This document shows positions 1 to 7,578 of a DNA stretch of 15,061 nt, piece by piece. This DNA comes from Muribaculaceae bacterium (lineage in GTDB: Bacteria > Bacteroidota > Bacteroidia > Bacteroidales > Muribaculaceae), in contig JAIDBM010000259.1 in the NCBI GenBank assembly GCA_029056365.1, forward strand, positions 1-15,061. The letters are read 5' to 3'. Within the stretch, counting starts at the first letter, position 1. Each line of letters starts with the position of its first letter. Under the pieces are notes generated by a model. That model ran no database searches, was not told where the DNA came from, and was given only the letters and a program-made list of their open reading frames with translations. A program made the translations under genes and the position numbers.

Positions 1-1139
1 ACATGCACTTCCGCGACCCTATAATGTACCGCATCATAAAAACTCCCCACCATCGCACCGGCACCACATGGAAAGTCTACCCGATGTATGACTTCGCGCA
101 TGGTCAGAGCGACTATTTCGAGGGAGTCACCCACTCGATATGCACCCTTGAGTTCGTGCCCCACCGTCCGCTCTACGAGCATTTTGTGAAAGAACTCGCC
201 GATGAAAGCTACTGCCCCCGTCAGATTGAATTCAACCGTCTGAACCTCACCTACACAGTGATGAGCAAGCGCAAGCTGCTGCAGCTTGTAAAGGAAGGCC
301 TTGTGGCCGGATGGGACGACCCGCGTATGCCCACTATCTCGGGAATGCGCCGCAGGGGCTACACTCCGCAGAGTATACGCAACTTCATCGACACCATAGG
401 CTATACCAAATATGAGGCTCTGAACTCGGTGAGTCTTCTCGAACATGCCGTGCGCGACGACCTCAACCGTATTGCCACACGCGTGATGGCTGTGGTAAAT
501 CCTGTAAAAGTTGTGCTTACGAATTATCCGGAGGGGCAGGTTGAAACCGTGAAAATGGAAAACAATCCCGAACAGGAGAATTCCGGCTCGCACAGCATGC
601 CTTTCAGCAGAGAACTCTTTATCGAGCGCGACGATTTCATGGAGAATCCTCCCAAGAAATTCTTCCGTCTCGCTCCCGGTCAGGAGGTGCGTCTGAAAGG
701 TGCCTATATAATTAAGTGCGAGGAAGTGATAAAGGATGCCGAAGGCAATATAACCGAGTTGCGCTGCACATATGATCCGGACAGCCGCAGCGGTATGCCG
801 GGCGCATCGCGCAAGGTAAAGGGCACACTCCACTGGGTGTCGGCCCCTCATGCGGTGGACGCCGAGGTAAGACTCTATGACCGCCTTTTCGAAGTGGAGA
901 ATCCGGCTGCCGACACTGAACGCGATTTCCGTGAAATGCTCAACCCGCAGTCGCTGGTGGTGGCTCACGCCAAACTTGAGCCTTATGCCGCCGCTCTTGG
1001 CGAAAAACCCGGCGAAAAGCTTCAGTTCCAGCGCATCGGATACTTCACTCCCGACTACGACACCAAGCCCGGCGCTCTGGTATTCAACCGTACCATCTCT
1101 CTGAAAGACAGCTGGGAAAAGGCTAAGAACCGTCTCTAA
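1..1139 (+). CDS. glnS: Glutamine--tRNA ligase, 3' part (5' end outside window)
   Basis: Class I aminoacyl-tRNA synthetase that charges tRNA(Gln) with glutamine in the cytoplasm. The frame is open to the left edge, so the Met at position 3 is internal. The second class I signature is present in its GlnRS form, VMSKRKL, at residues 86-92 of the visible part. In E. coli GlnRS this motif lies near residue 268, so roughly 180 N-terminal residues, including the HIGH motif and most of the Rossmann fold, are missing from the window. A typical GlnRS segment (DDPRMPTISGMRRRGYTP, about 105-122) follows, then the beta-barrel anticodon-binding domains from about residue 160 to the end. The C-terminus is complete, ending SWEKAKNRL and TAA. 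A TPR-protein gene follows after 12 nt, suggesting cotranscription. Identification is very secure. Glutamyl-tRNA synthetase is disfavoured by the VMSKRKL form and the barrel domains. Confidence 0.96.
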   Translation, partial: MHFRDPIMYRIIKTPHHRTGTTWKVYPMYDFAHGQSDYFEGVTHSICTLEFVPHRPLYEHFVKELADESYCPRQIEFNRLNLTYTVMSKRKLLQLVKEGLVAGWDDPRMPTISGMRRRGYTPQSIRNFIDTIGYTKYEALNSVSLLEHAVRDDLNRIATRVMAVVNPVKVVLTNYPEGQVETVKMENNPEQENSGSHSMPFSRELFIERDDFMENPPKKFFRLAPGQEVRLKGAYIIKCEEVIKDAEGNITELRCTYDPDSRSGMPGASRKVKGTLHWVSAPHAVDAEVRLYDRLFEVENPAADTERDFREMLNPQSLVVAHAKLEPYAAALGEKPGEKLQFQRIGYFTPDYDTKPGALVFNRTISLKDSWEKAKNRL

Positions 1140-1151
1140 GGCATAATAACG

Positions 1152-2615
1152 ATGGATAGTTTTTCCGACGAACGCGATGAACTTTGCAAGCGTTTCCGCC
1201 AGTCTCTGTCAAAACCAATAAGCGAACGCTTTTACGACGAAGACGAACTGGTGGAACTGTTTGACTACGCCGGAGACCTCAACGACGACTATCTGCGCAT
1301 GGAGGTGCTGTTGTGCGGGGCTCGCTTCTATCCAGACAGCGAGAACCTGCGCCTGCGCCGCGCCATTTTCTACAATGGCTTCGAAAGCGATGCCGAGCAG
1401 AAGTTCTTTCAGGACAACAGCGGCAACGGGCCGCTGTGGGATATACTTCAGCTGCGGTACACCGAGCTTGCCGGAGATAAGCTGATTAAAGCGCTCGACG
1501 ACTTGCTGGGCACCTATGCGGAATTCGACGACGAAGAAGTAATCCAGCTCGTGAACGTGGCTTCGCAGCTGGGACAGTTCAATTGGGTTCTCGACCGTAT
1601 CGATGCCATACGTGCCCATACCACCTTCCCGCTCACCCTCCACTACGAAGTGGCGGTGGTGGCGGAGGAGGCCGGCATGTATGACAAAGCTGTGGAAATG
1701 CTTGAACTGCTCACCGACGAAGACCCCTCGAACGCCGAGCAATGGTATATGCTTGCTCAGAACTACGACCGTACCGGGCGTACCGAAGACGCGCTCAACG
1801 CCGTGGAGTTCGCTCTGGCTCTGCTTCCGCGACACAAACAGATGCAGGCTTTCCGCGCTTCGTTGTTCTTTAAACTCGACCGCTCGCTCGACCTGGCCAT
1901 GCGCGAGCTTCAGGAAATTCGAAAGGAATACCCCGACGACCCTGAAGTGCTTGAACTGCTGTGCAACATCAACGACAAAGTAAACGGTCAGTACGACACC
2001 ACTCGCCGTCTGGGCAGGATGGCATCGGAATCCCGGCCGCAGTATGCCGCCCTTACACTGTATCTGCTGCGCATGCCAATGGAAACCGATGGCGATGAAC
2101 ATCATGCTTATGATCTGCTTGAGGCATTCTTCAGCGCAAACGAAAGCGAGGGTACCAACACCCGCGAAAACTGGGTGAGCTGGGCACGGTTCTGTGCCGA
2201 TACCGGACACCGACGGCTGGCTTTTCTGGTGCTTGACTGCTTTAACGAGGTGGGTGAGGATTTATTCGACCTGCCGCTGTATCTCGAACTGGCCGTGGCA
2301 ATGCACCGCGACGACTGTGCGATGGATATAATATCCTGCTTGCAGGAAAAGCGCGGAAAGGCCTACTATCGCGGCGATGTCGACCAGTCGATGCTATATG
2401 TAATCGAGATGATGCGGGCAGGCAACTTCCGCGATGTGCAGTGGATGATAGAGAATGTCGATGCCGATGAATACGGAAATCCGTTCGAAATGAATCTTGA
2501 ACAGCGCATGAAGCGGAAACTGTTCCTTGTAATGATGGCTGAAATTCACCAGAAACTCCAGCTCCCGCAGTATCGTACGGCCGAGGCCTGGAAAGATTTC
2601 GATCCGCTGGCGTAA
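1152..2615 (+). CDS. Tetratricopeptide-repeat protein, function unknown
   Basis: A 487-residue, strongly acidic, apparently cytoplasmic protein with no signal peptide or membrane segment. The clearest TPR-like helix pairs lie at about residues 162-193 (AGMYDKAVEMLELL), 196-229 (YDRTGRTEDALNAVEFALALLP) and 231-263. The flanking regions look like degenerate helical repeats, so the whole protein is probably an alpha-solenoid scaffold. No catalytic motif was seen. The start is the ATG 12 nt after the glnS stop; no ribosome-binding site is visible, as is usual in Bacteroidota. The tight spacing suggests a glnS-TPR operon. Two hairpins follow the stop codon. I recognise the fold but not a specific family or role; TPRs imply protein-protein interaction, and any link to translation is inferred only from the neighbour. 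Confidence 0.9.
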   Translation: MDSFSDERDELCKRFRQSLSKPISERFYDEDELVELFDYAGDLNDDYLRMEVLLCGARFYPDSENLRLRRAIFYNGFESDAEQKFFQDNSGNGPLWDILQLRYTELAGDKLIKALDDLLGTYAEFDDEEVIQLVNVASQLGQFNWVLDRIDAIRAHTTFPLTLHYEVAVVAEEAGMYDKAVEMLELLTDEDPSNAEQWYMLAQNYDRTGRTEDALNAVEFALALLPRHKQMQAFRASLFFKLDRSLDLAMRELQEIRKEYPDDPEVLELLCNINDKVNGQYDTTRRLGRMASESRPQYAALTLYLLRMPMETDGDEHHAYDLLEAFFSANESEGTNTRENWVSWARFCADTGHRRLAFLVLDCFNEVGEDLFDLPLYLELAVAMHRDDCAMDIISCLQEKRGKAYYRGDVDQSMLYVIEMMRAGNFRDVQWMIENVDADEYGNPFEMNLEQRMKRKLFLVMMAEIHQKLQLPQYRTAEAWKDFDPLA

Positions 2616-2628
2616 ACAGCCGGAACAA

Positions 2629-2685
2629 CACGCGGCTCCGGCCGCGTGCCATGCCACAGGGGCTTGGATTCAAGGTCCTGTGGCA
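2629..2685 (+). terminator. Two stacked hairpins after the TPR gene, possible transcription end
   Basis: The first hairpin has an 8-bp perfect GC-rich stem (2629-2636 with 2641-2648) closed by the tetraloop TCCG in C(UNCG)G form, an unusually stable RNA loop class. The second has a 9-bp stem, TGCCACAGG (2652-2660) with CCTGTGGCA (2677-2685). Inside it is a 2x2 internal loop and a further 4-bp stem, CTTG (2663-2666) with CAAG (2671-2674), around a GATT loop. They begin 13 nt after the TPR stop codon. No T-tract follows, so this is not a classical intrinsic terminator. It could instead protect the mRNA 3' end or pause polymerase. Confidence 0.4.
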
Positions 2686-2720
2686 GCATAAGCTGCAGGG
2701 CGCTATCAGGCAACGCGCTC

Positions 2721-2758
2721 TGATTCAAATTGTCACTGATTCAAATTGTCACTGATTC
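2721..2758 (+). repeat. 16-bp direct tandem repeat upstream of glmS
   Basis: The unit TGATTCAAATTGTCAC occurs twice, perfectly and back to back (2721-2736 and 2737-2752), followed by the first six bases of a third copy, TGATTC (2753-2758). It lies 58 nt before the glmS start codon, where upstream regulatory sites would be expected. A factor bound at 16-bp spacing is possible, but simple slippage duplication explains it equally well. The repeat itself is directly visible; a function is not. Confidence 0.75.
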
Positions 2759-2759
2759 G

Positions 2760-2780
2760 GAAACTCGTGTATAGAGTTTC
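2760..2780 (+). other. Small inverted repeat in the glmS upstream region
   Basis: GAAACTC (2760-2766) and GAGTTTC (2774-2780) form a perfect 7-bp stem around the loop GTGTATA, followed by ATATTTTC. It may be a weak terminator, an operator-like dyad, or a structure in the glmS leader. No convincing TAnnTTTG promoter box could be placed between it and the glmS start, so the transcription start of glmS remains unassigned. Confidence 0.4.
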
Positions 2781-2815
2781 ATATTTTCTAATGTAAAAAA
2801 ATTGTTGTAACTTTT

Positions 2816-4654
2816 ATGTGTGGAATTGTTGGATGCATAGGCGCGGAAAATGCCTATTCAATTCTTATCAAAGGTCTGCATCGCCTCGAATACCGGGGAT
2901 ATGACAGTGCCGGAGTAGCTTTACTCAACGACAACGGCGAACTGAACGTGTATAAATCGCGCGGCAAGGTGAACGACCTCGAACGTTTCTGTGAATCGAA
3001 AGACTGCAGCGGGTCGCTCGGAATCGCCCATACACGATGGGCCACCCATGGCGAGCCTAACGATGTGAACGCTCATCCCCATTGCTGTCAGAACGGCACT
3101 CTGGCTCTGGTACATAACGGCACAATCGAAAACTATGCAGTGTTGCGCGAGGCGCTGGAACAGCACGGATGCTCTTTCCGCTCCGAAACCGACACCGAGG
3201 TGCTTGTGCAGCTTATCGGCTACATTAAGCAGTCGTCGGGCTGCTCTACTCTCGAAGCATTGCGTGAGGCGCTGCAGCAGGTGGTGGGCGCATATGCCGT
3301 GGCCCTTGTCGACAGGGAACAGCCCGATTGCCTGTATGCCGCCCGGAAAAGTTCTCCGCTGGTAATTGGCATCGGCGATGGCGCCACTTTCCTCGGCAGC
3401 GATGCCAGTCCGCTTGTGGAATTCACCGACAAGGTGGTTTACCTCAAGGATAATGAAATCGCAATAATATCGCGAAGTGAGCCGCTTAAGGTTATCACAA
3501 ACGACAACACCCCGGGCAAAGTCGATATCAAAACTTTGAAAATGAGTGTGTCGCAGCTCGAAAAAGGCGGATACCCCCATTTTATGCTTAAAGAGATTTT
3601 CGAACAGCCCGACACACTGCACGATTGTATACGCGGACGTATAGTCGACGGAAAGGTGCTCCTTTCGGGCGTGCGCGACAACGAGGAAGTGTTCCGCTCG
3701 GCACGCCGCATAATTATTGTGGCCTGTGGCACTTCATGGCACGCCGGACTCATAGGCAAGCGGCTTTTCCTCGATCTGGCGCGTATTCCCGTTGAGGTGG
3801 AGTATGCATCTGAGTTCCGTTACAGCAATCCGGTGGTGAACCGTGGCGATATAGTCGTGGCGATATCACAGTCGGGCGAAACCGCCGACACTCTCGCGGC
3901 ATTGCAGATAGCCCGTGAGCGCGGAGCTTTCGCATACGGTGTCTGCAACGTGGTCGGTTCGTCGATAGCCCGCGAGACCGACAGCGGCACATATATCCAT
4001 GTCGGCCCCGAGATAGGTGTGGCGTCGACCAAGGCCTTTACCGGACAGGTTACGGTGCTTGCAATGCTCGCTCTTGCCGTTGGCCAGCTGCGTGGCACTG
4101 TGTCGGCCGAACAGGTAAAGGAAATAGCAGCCTCGATAAAGGCTCTGCCCGGCATAATCAGAACCACGCTGAAGCTCAACGACAGCATCAGGCATCTGTC
4201 GGGCATTTACACTTATGTTCATAACTTTCTGTATCTCGGACGCGGTGTAAACTTCCCGACAGCGCTTGAAGGTGCCCTGAAACTCAAGGAGATAAGCTAT
4301 ATTCATGCCGAAGGCTATCCGGCCGCCGAGATGAAACACGGACCGATTGCCTTGATCGACAACGAACTGCCTACGGTGTTTATCGCTCCGATGGACGACC
4401 TGCACGAAAAGGTAATCAGCAACATCCAGCAGGTAAAGGCGCGTGGTGGCTCGGTTATCGCCATAGTCACCGAGGGCGACGAGACTATTGCCACCATGGC
4501 CGACCATACGCTGGAAATACCCCGTGTGCCTGAATGTCTCTCTCCGGTGGTGTCGGCCATACCGCTGCAGCTCCTTGCCTATCATATAGCCGTGATGAAA
4601 GGCCGCGATGTGGATATGCCGCGTAATCTGGCCAAAAGCGTTACTGTGGAATAA
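2816..4654 (+). CDS. glmS: Glutamine--fructose-6-phosphate aminotransferase (isomerizing)
   Basis: Converts fructose-6-phosphate and glutamine to glucosamine-6-phosphate and glutamate, the first committed step to UDP-GlcNAc for peptidoglycan and LPS. The 612-residue length is normal. The start is fixed by MCGIVG, since the Cys after the initiator Met is the N-terminal nucleophile. The glutaminase domain covers about 1-220, with HTRWATHG near 72-79 and HNGTIEN near 100-106. The linker holds the conserved LEKGGYPHFMLKEIFEQP (about 249-265). Two SIS sugar-isomerase domains follow, with CGTSWHAG (304-311), SQSGETADT (351-359) and ASTKAFTGQ (403-411). The C-terminus DVDMPRNLAKSVTVE is the typical ending. 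trmN6 follows after 11 nt, probably in the same transcript. The upstream region carries tandem repeats and a dyad; no glmS ribozyme-like leader was evident. Identification is certain for practical purposes. Confidence 0.98.
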   Translation: MCGIVGCIGAENAYSILIKGLHRLEYRGYDSAGVALLNDNGELNVYKSRGKVNDLERFCESKDCSGSLGIAHTRWATHGEPNDVNAHPHCCQNGTLALVHNGTIENYAVLREALEQHGCSFRSETDTEVLVQLIGYIKQSSGCSTLEALREALQQVVGAYAVALVDREQPDCLYAARKSSPLVIGIGDGATFLGSDASPLVEFTDKVVYLKDNEIAIISRSEPLKVITNDNTPGKVDIKTLKMSVSQLEKGGYPHFMLKEIFEQPDTLHDCIRGRIVDGKVLLSGVRDNEEVFRSARRIIIVACGTSWHAGLIGKRLFLDLARIPVEVEYASEFRYSNPVVNRGDIVVAISQSGETADTLAALQIARERGAFAYGVCNVVGSSIARETDSGTYIHVGPEIGVASTKAFTGQVTVLAMLALAVGQLRGTVSAEQVKEIAASIKALPGIIRTTLKLNDSIRHLSGIYTYVHNFLYLGRGVNFPTALEGALKLKEISYIHAEGYPAAEMKHGPIALIDNELPTVFIAPMDDLHEKVISNIQQVKARGGSVIAIVTEGDETIATMADHTLEIPRVPECLSPVVSAIPLQLLAYHIAVMKGRDVDMPRNLAKSVTVE

Positions 4655-4665
4655 CAAACGGCATC

Positions 4666-5355
4666 ATGTTCCGATTCAAGCAGTTTGAAATCGATGACCG
4701 CAACTGCGGTATGAAGCTCGGCACCGACAGCGTGGCGCTCGGGGCCTGGACTGAAATACCCTCTGATGCCCGGACCGCGCTCGATGTCGGTGCCGGTTCG
4801 GGCATTCTCTCGCTCATGCTGGCCCAGCGGTCGGCTCGACTGGCTGTAACGGCTCTGGAATACGATTCCGGCGCCGGAACCGATTGCCGGAAGAATCTGG
4901 AGGCATCGCCATGGGCATCGCGGCTGAATTTGGTGGAGGGCGACTTCCGCATGCATTGTCCCGAAAGACCGGTTGATCTGATAATCAGCAATCCGCCGTA
5001 CTTTACCGGCGGACCTGAAGCCCCGCTCAAGGAGCGGGCGCTTGCGCGACATGAGGGCGGACTGAATTATTTTTCCTTGGTGGAGTATTCGGCCCGGTGG
5101 CTTTCCGCCGAAGGAACTCTGTCGATGATTCTTCCGGCGGAGAAATACGATGACGCCTTGTTCCGGGCCGAGATGGCGCGGCTGAAACTGCGCCGTCTGG
5201 CATGGCTTGAGCCATCGGCGGGTAAGGCTCCGATACGCGTTATGATGCAGTTCTACCGCACTGACGGACACTGTGCGGTAGAATCCGTTGCCATACGCGA
5301 CAATGCCGGAATAACCCCGTTGTTCTCAAAACTCACAGCCGATTTTTACTTATAA
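4666..5355 (+). CDS. trmN6: tRNA1(Val) (adenine(37)-N6)-methyltransferase, TrmN6/YfiC type
   Basis: A SAM-dependent Rossmann-fold methyltransferase that in the characterised E. coli homologue YfiC methylates N6 of A37 in tRNA1(Val). At 229 residues it is near the usual family length. The N-terminal FRFKQFEIDDRNCGMKLGTD matches the family signature (FKQF then MK.GTD). Motif I, LDVGAGSG, is at 39-46. The family-typical SPW..R follows at 81-86. The catalytic N6-adenine motif NPPYF is at 109-113, and the C-terminus ends DFYL as in relatives. It begins 11 nt after glmS, so cotranscription is likely. It ends only 30 nt before the stop codon of the convergent ABC transporter gene, with no good terminator between. 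Another N6-adenine methyltransferase target cannot be excluded, but the family assignment is strong. Confidence 0.92.
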   Translation: MFRFKQFEIDDRNCGMKLGTDSVALGAWTEIPSDARTALDVGAGSGILSLMLAQRSARLAVTALEYDSGAGTDCRKNLEASPWASRLNLVEGDFRMHCPERPVDLIISNPPYFTGGPEAPLKERALARHEGGLNYFSLVEYSARWLSAEGTLSMILPAEKYDDALFRAEMARLKLRRLAWLEPSAGKAPIRVMMQFYRTDGHCAVESVAIRDNAGITPLFSKLTADFYL

Positions 5356-5385
5356 GCCGGGTCTAAACGGCGGGGCGGTCGGATT

Positions 5386-7578
5386 TTATGTTCCAAGTTC
5401 AAGCTGATTTTTTATAAGATTAAAATATGTACCTTTCCTTTTGCTTAAACTTTCGTGATTCCCGGTTTCTTTTATTGAGCCATTTTCCAGTACTATAATC
5501 TGATCGGCATCTCGTACAGTAGATAGTCTATGAGCGACTATTACAACTGTTCTGCCTTTAAAGAACTGATTTAGGTTTCCGACAATAGTTCGTTCATTAG
5601 TCGCATCCAATGAGTTGGTTGCCTCATCAAGGAAAATGAAAGAAGGATCCTTGTATACAGCTCTTGCTATTAGTATACGTTGCTTTTGTCCTTGGCTTAA
5701 GCCAACACCGTCTTTGCCTATAATAGTTTCATACTTTAGAGGCAGTTGTTCTATATAATCTTTAATACAGGCTATCTCTGCCGCTTTTCGTAACTTATCA
5801 TAGTTAATTTCATCATCGCTAATTGCTATATTGCGAGCAATGGATTCTGAAAAGATAATACCGTCTTGCATCACAACACCACATTGATTTCTCCACCACT
5901 TTAGATTAAATTGATTGAGGTTTTTATTTGCGACTAAAATAGACCCGTTGTTAGGTTGGTAATATCCGAGCATCAATTTTATCATTGTAGTTTTGCCACT
6001 GCCGGAAGCACCGACTATAGCAGTAACCTTTCCTTCTGGAATTTTAAGCGTTAAGTCGTCAAGAGTTTTGCTTAGAGCATTTGGATCGTATTTAAATGTG
6101 ACATTCCGAAAGTCAATGGTTGTTTCACTATCAAAACTTTTAATGTTTCTCAGGGAGTTATCTTCTATTTTTCCTTGATGAACTTCGTAAATTCTTTCAA
6201 GAGAAATTTTTACATCTTGGATGGAGTATACAAAGCTCATAAATTGTTCCACAGGAGAATTTAGCTGTCCGACCATGTATTGAATTGACATCATGGTACC
6301 AAGGCTAATATCCCCGTTCACTACAGATGTAGCAGCAAACACTGTAATAAGAATATTCTTTATTTCATTTATAAAAATACTACCGCCTTCTTGTCCCTGT
6401 TGCAGACGCAACCCTTTGAATTGTGTCTCAAATAGTTTTTGTTGCGTATCTTTCCATTCATTACACCTTCTTTTCTCACAGTCTTGAAGCTTAATCTCCT
6501 GTATAGAGTTTATGAATTGGTAAGTTTTGTTTTGGTTTATGGCTTTAGCCTCAAATATTTCGTAATTGAGAACCCTACGTCGCTTTAAAAACAACATAAC
6601 CCAGATTCCATAAATAATGCTGCCACACAGGAAAATTAGAAATATGGTTGAATTATATATGAATAATACACTGCCGAGTACAATAAATGTCATGACTGAG
6701 AAAAGCATTCCAAGTATTTGTCCGGTTAGGAATGTTTGTATGCGTTCATGATCGCCAATACGTTGAAGAAGGTCTCCCAATAGCTTTGTATCGAAGAATG
6801 CCATCGGGAGTTTCAAGAGTTTTATAAAGAAATCCCCTATGAGAGATATGTTGATATTCATGGAGATACGCATAACGAGCCATCTGCGTATGAAATCAGT
6901 AATCGCAGAACCGCATACAATCAGTAACTCTCCAATCATTATTAACCAGATAATGCTTAGGTTTTTGTTTTTGATGCCATTGTCCACAATGCTTTTAGTC
7001 AGGAATGGCATGGTAAACTGAAATACACACCCAAGTATCAGACCGATTGCTATTACAATAAAGTGCTTTTTAAACGGCTTAAGATATTGTAGTATAAATG
7101 GTATATAATCATGTTTTTCTCTCTTGCATTCTTTTTGATTGAAAAAGTTTTCAGTGGGTTGTAAAAACAGAGTAATCCCTTTGGTTTCTCCATTTTCTTC
7201 TGTAATACCCCATCCGGCAGTGAATTCTTCTTTATTGTATACTACTTTGCCTTTTGCCGGGTCGGCAATATAAAATTTCGTACCTTGTCGATTAATTTTA
7301 TATAATACGATAAAATGGTTCTGATGCCAGTGGATTATACAAGGGAAAATTCCCTCTTTTAAAGAAGATACTGATGATTTGGCACAGAATGTATTAAAAC
7401 CGAGTTCTTCTGCTGTTTTGCTAATTCCAAGGAGAGATACTCCTTGAGTTGTGGCATGACATAACGAATCAAGCTTTTCTAAAGAGAAATACTTGCCATA
7501 TGCGGAGCAAACCATTTGTAAACAGCTTACTCCACACTGCATAGAGTCGTGTTGTTTGGAAAAGCGTATACTGCGCAT
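5386..7578 (-). CDS. Peptidase C39-containing ABC transporter (bacteriocin/peptide maturation-export type)
   Basis: A 730-residue inner-membrane fusion of three parts. The N-terminal C39 cysteine peptidase (about 1-135) has the full catalytic set: oxyanion Gln9, Cys15 in QCGVSCL, His88 in QNHF and Asp106 in IADPA, so it looks active. Members cleave leader peptides after a double-glycine motif during export. The ABC transmembrane domain spans about 160-455, with hydrophobic helices near 172-192, 207-226, 287-308, 310-331 and 405-422. The nucleotide-binding domain has Walker A GASGSGKTT (523-531), Q-loop Gln571, signature LSQGQ (627-631), Walker B FIFLDE (647-652) and switch His683. Its ATG shares one base with the stop codon of the upstream beta-barrel gene. 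The gene is much more AT-rich than the housekeeping flanks, suggesting horizontal acquisition. No HlyD-type adaptor or precursor peptide is visible nearby, so the substrate is unknown. Confidence 0.95.
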   Translation of the reverse strand: MRSIRFSKQHDSMQCGVSCLQMVCSAYGKYFSLEKLDSLCHATTQGVSLLGISKTAEELGFNTFCAKSSVSSLKEGIFPCIIHWHQNHFIVLYKINRQGTKFYIADPAKGKVVYNKEEFTAGWGITEENGETKGITLFLQPTENFFNQKECKREKHDYIPFILQYLKPFKKHFIVIAIGLILGCVFQFTMPFLTKSIVDNGIKNKNLSIIWLIMIGELLIVCGSAITDFIRRWLVMRISMNINISLIGDFFIKLLKLPMAFFDTKLLGDLLQRIGDHERIQTFLTGQILGMLFSVMTFIVLGSVLFIYNSTIFLIFLCGSIIYGIWVMLFLKRRRVLNYEIFEAKAINQNKTYQFINSIQEIKLQDCEKRRCNEWKDTQQKLFETQFKGLRLQQGQEGGSIFINEIKNILITVFAATSVVNGDISLGTMMSIQYMVGQLNSPVEQFMSFVYSIQDVKISLERIYEVHQGKIEDNSLRNIKSFDSETTIDFRNVTFKYDPNALSKTLDDLTLKIPEGKVTAIVGASGSGKTTMIKLMLGYYQPNNGSILVANKNLNQFNLKWWRNQCGVVMQDGIIFSESIARNIAISDDEINYDKLRKAAEIACIKDYIEQLPLKYETIIGKDGVGLSQGQKQRILIARAVYKDPSFIFLDEATNSLDATNERTIVGNLNQFFKGRTVVIVAHRLSTVRDADQIIVLENGSIKETGNHESLSKRKGTYFNLIKNQLELGT

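Noticed and set aside
1209..2210. 333-codon minus-strand frame inside the TPR gene
   Set aside because: It lies wholly antisense to a well-supported TPR gene and shows no recognisable domain. Such long antisense frames are common in GC-rich codon-biased genes.
2616..2815. glmS ribozyme or amino-sugar riboswitch upstream of glmS
   Set aside because: The region is only about 200 nt, has small independent hairpins, and I could not recognise the double-pseudoknot core. That ribozyme is mainly a Firmicutes feature.
2808..2815. TAACTTTT as a -7 promoter box for glmS
   Set aside because: It abuts the ATG, so transcription would start inside the gene, after the essential Met-Cys start. It also lacks the final G of TAnnTTTG.
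3866..4657. 263-codon minus-strand frame inside glmS
   Set aside because: Antisense shadow of a fully conserved enzyme, with no family features.
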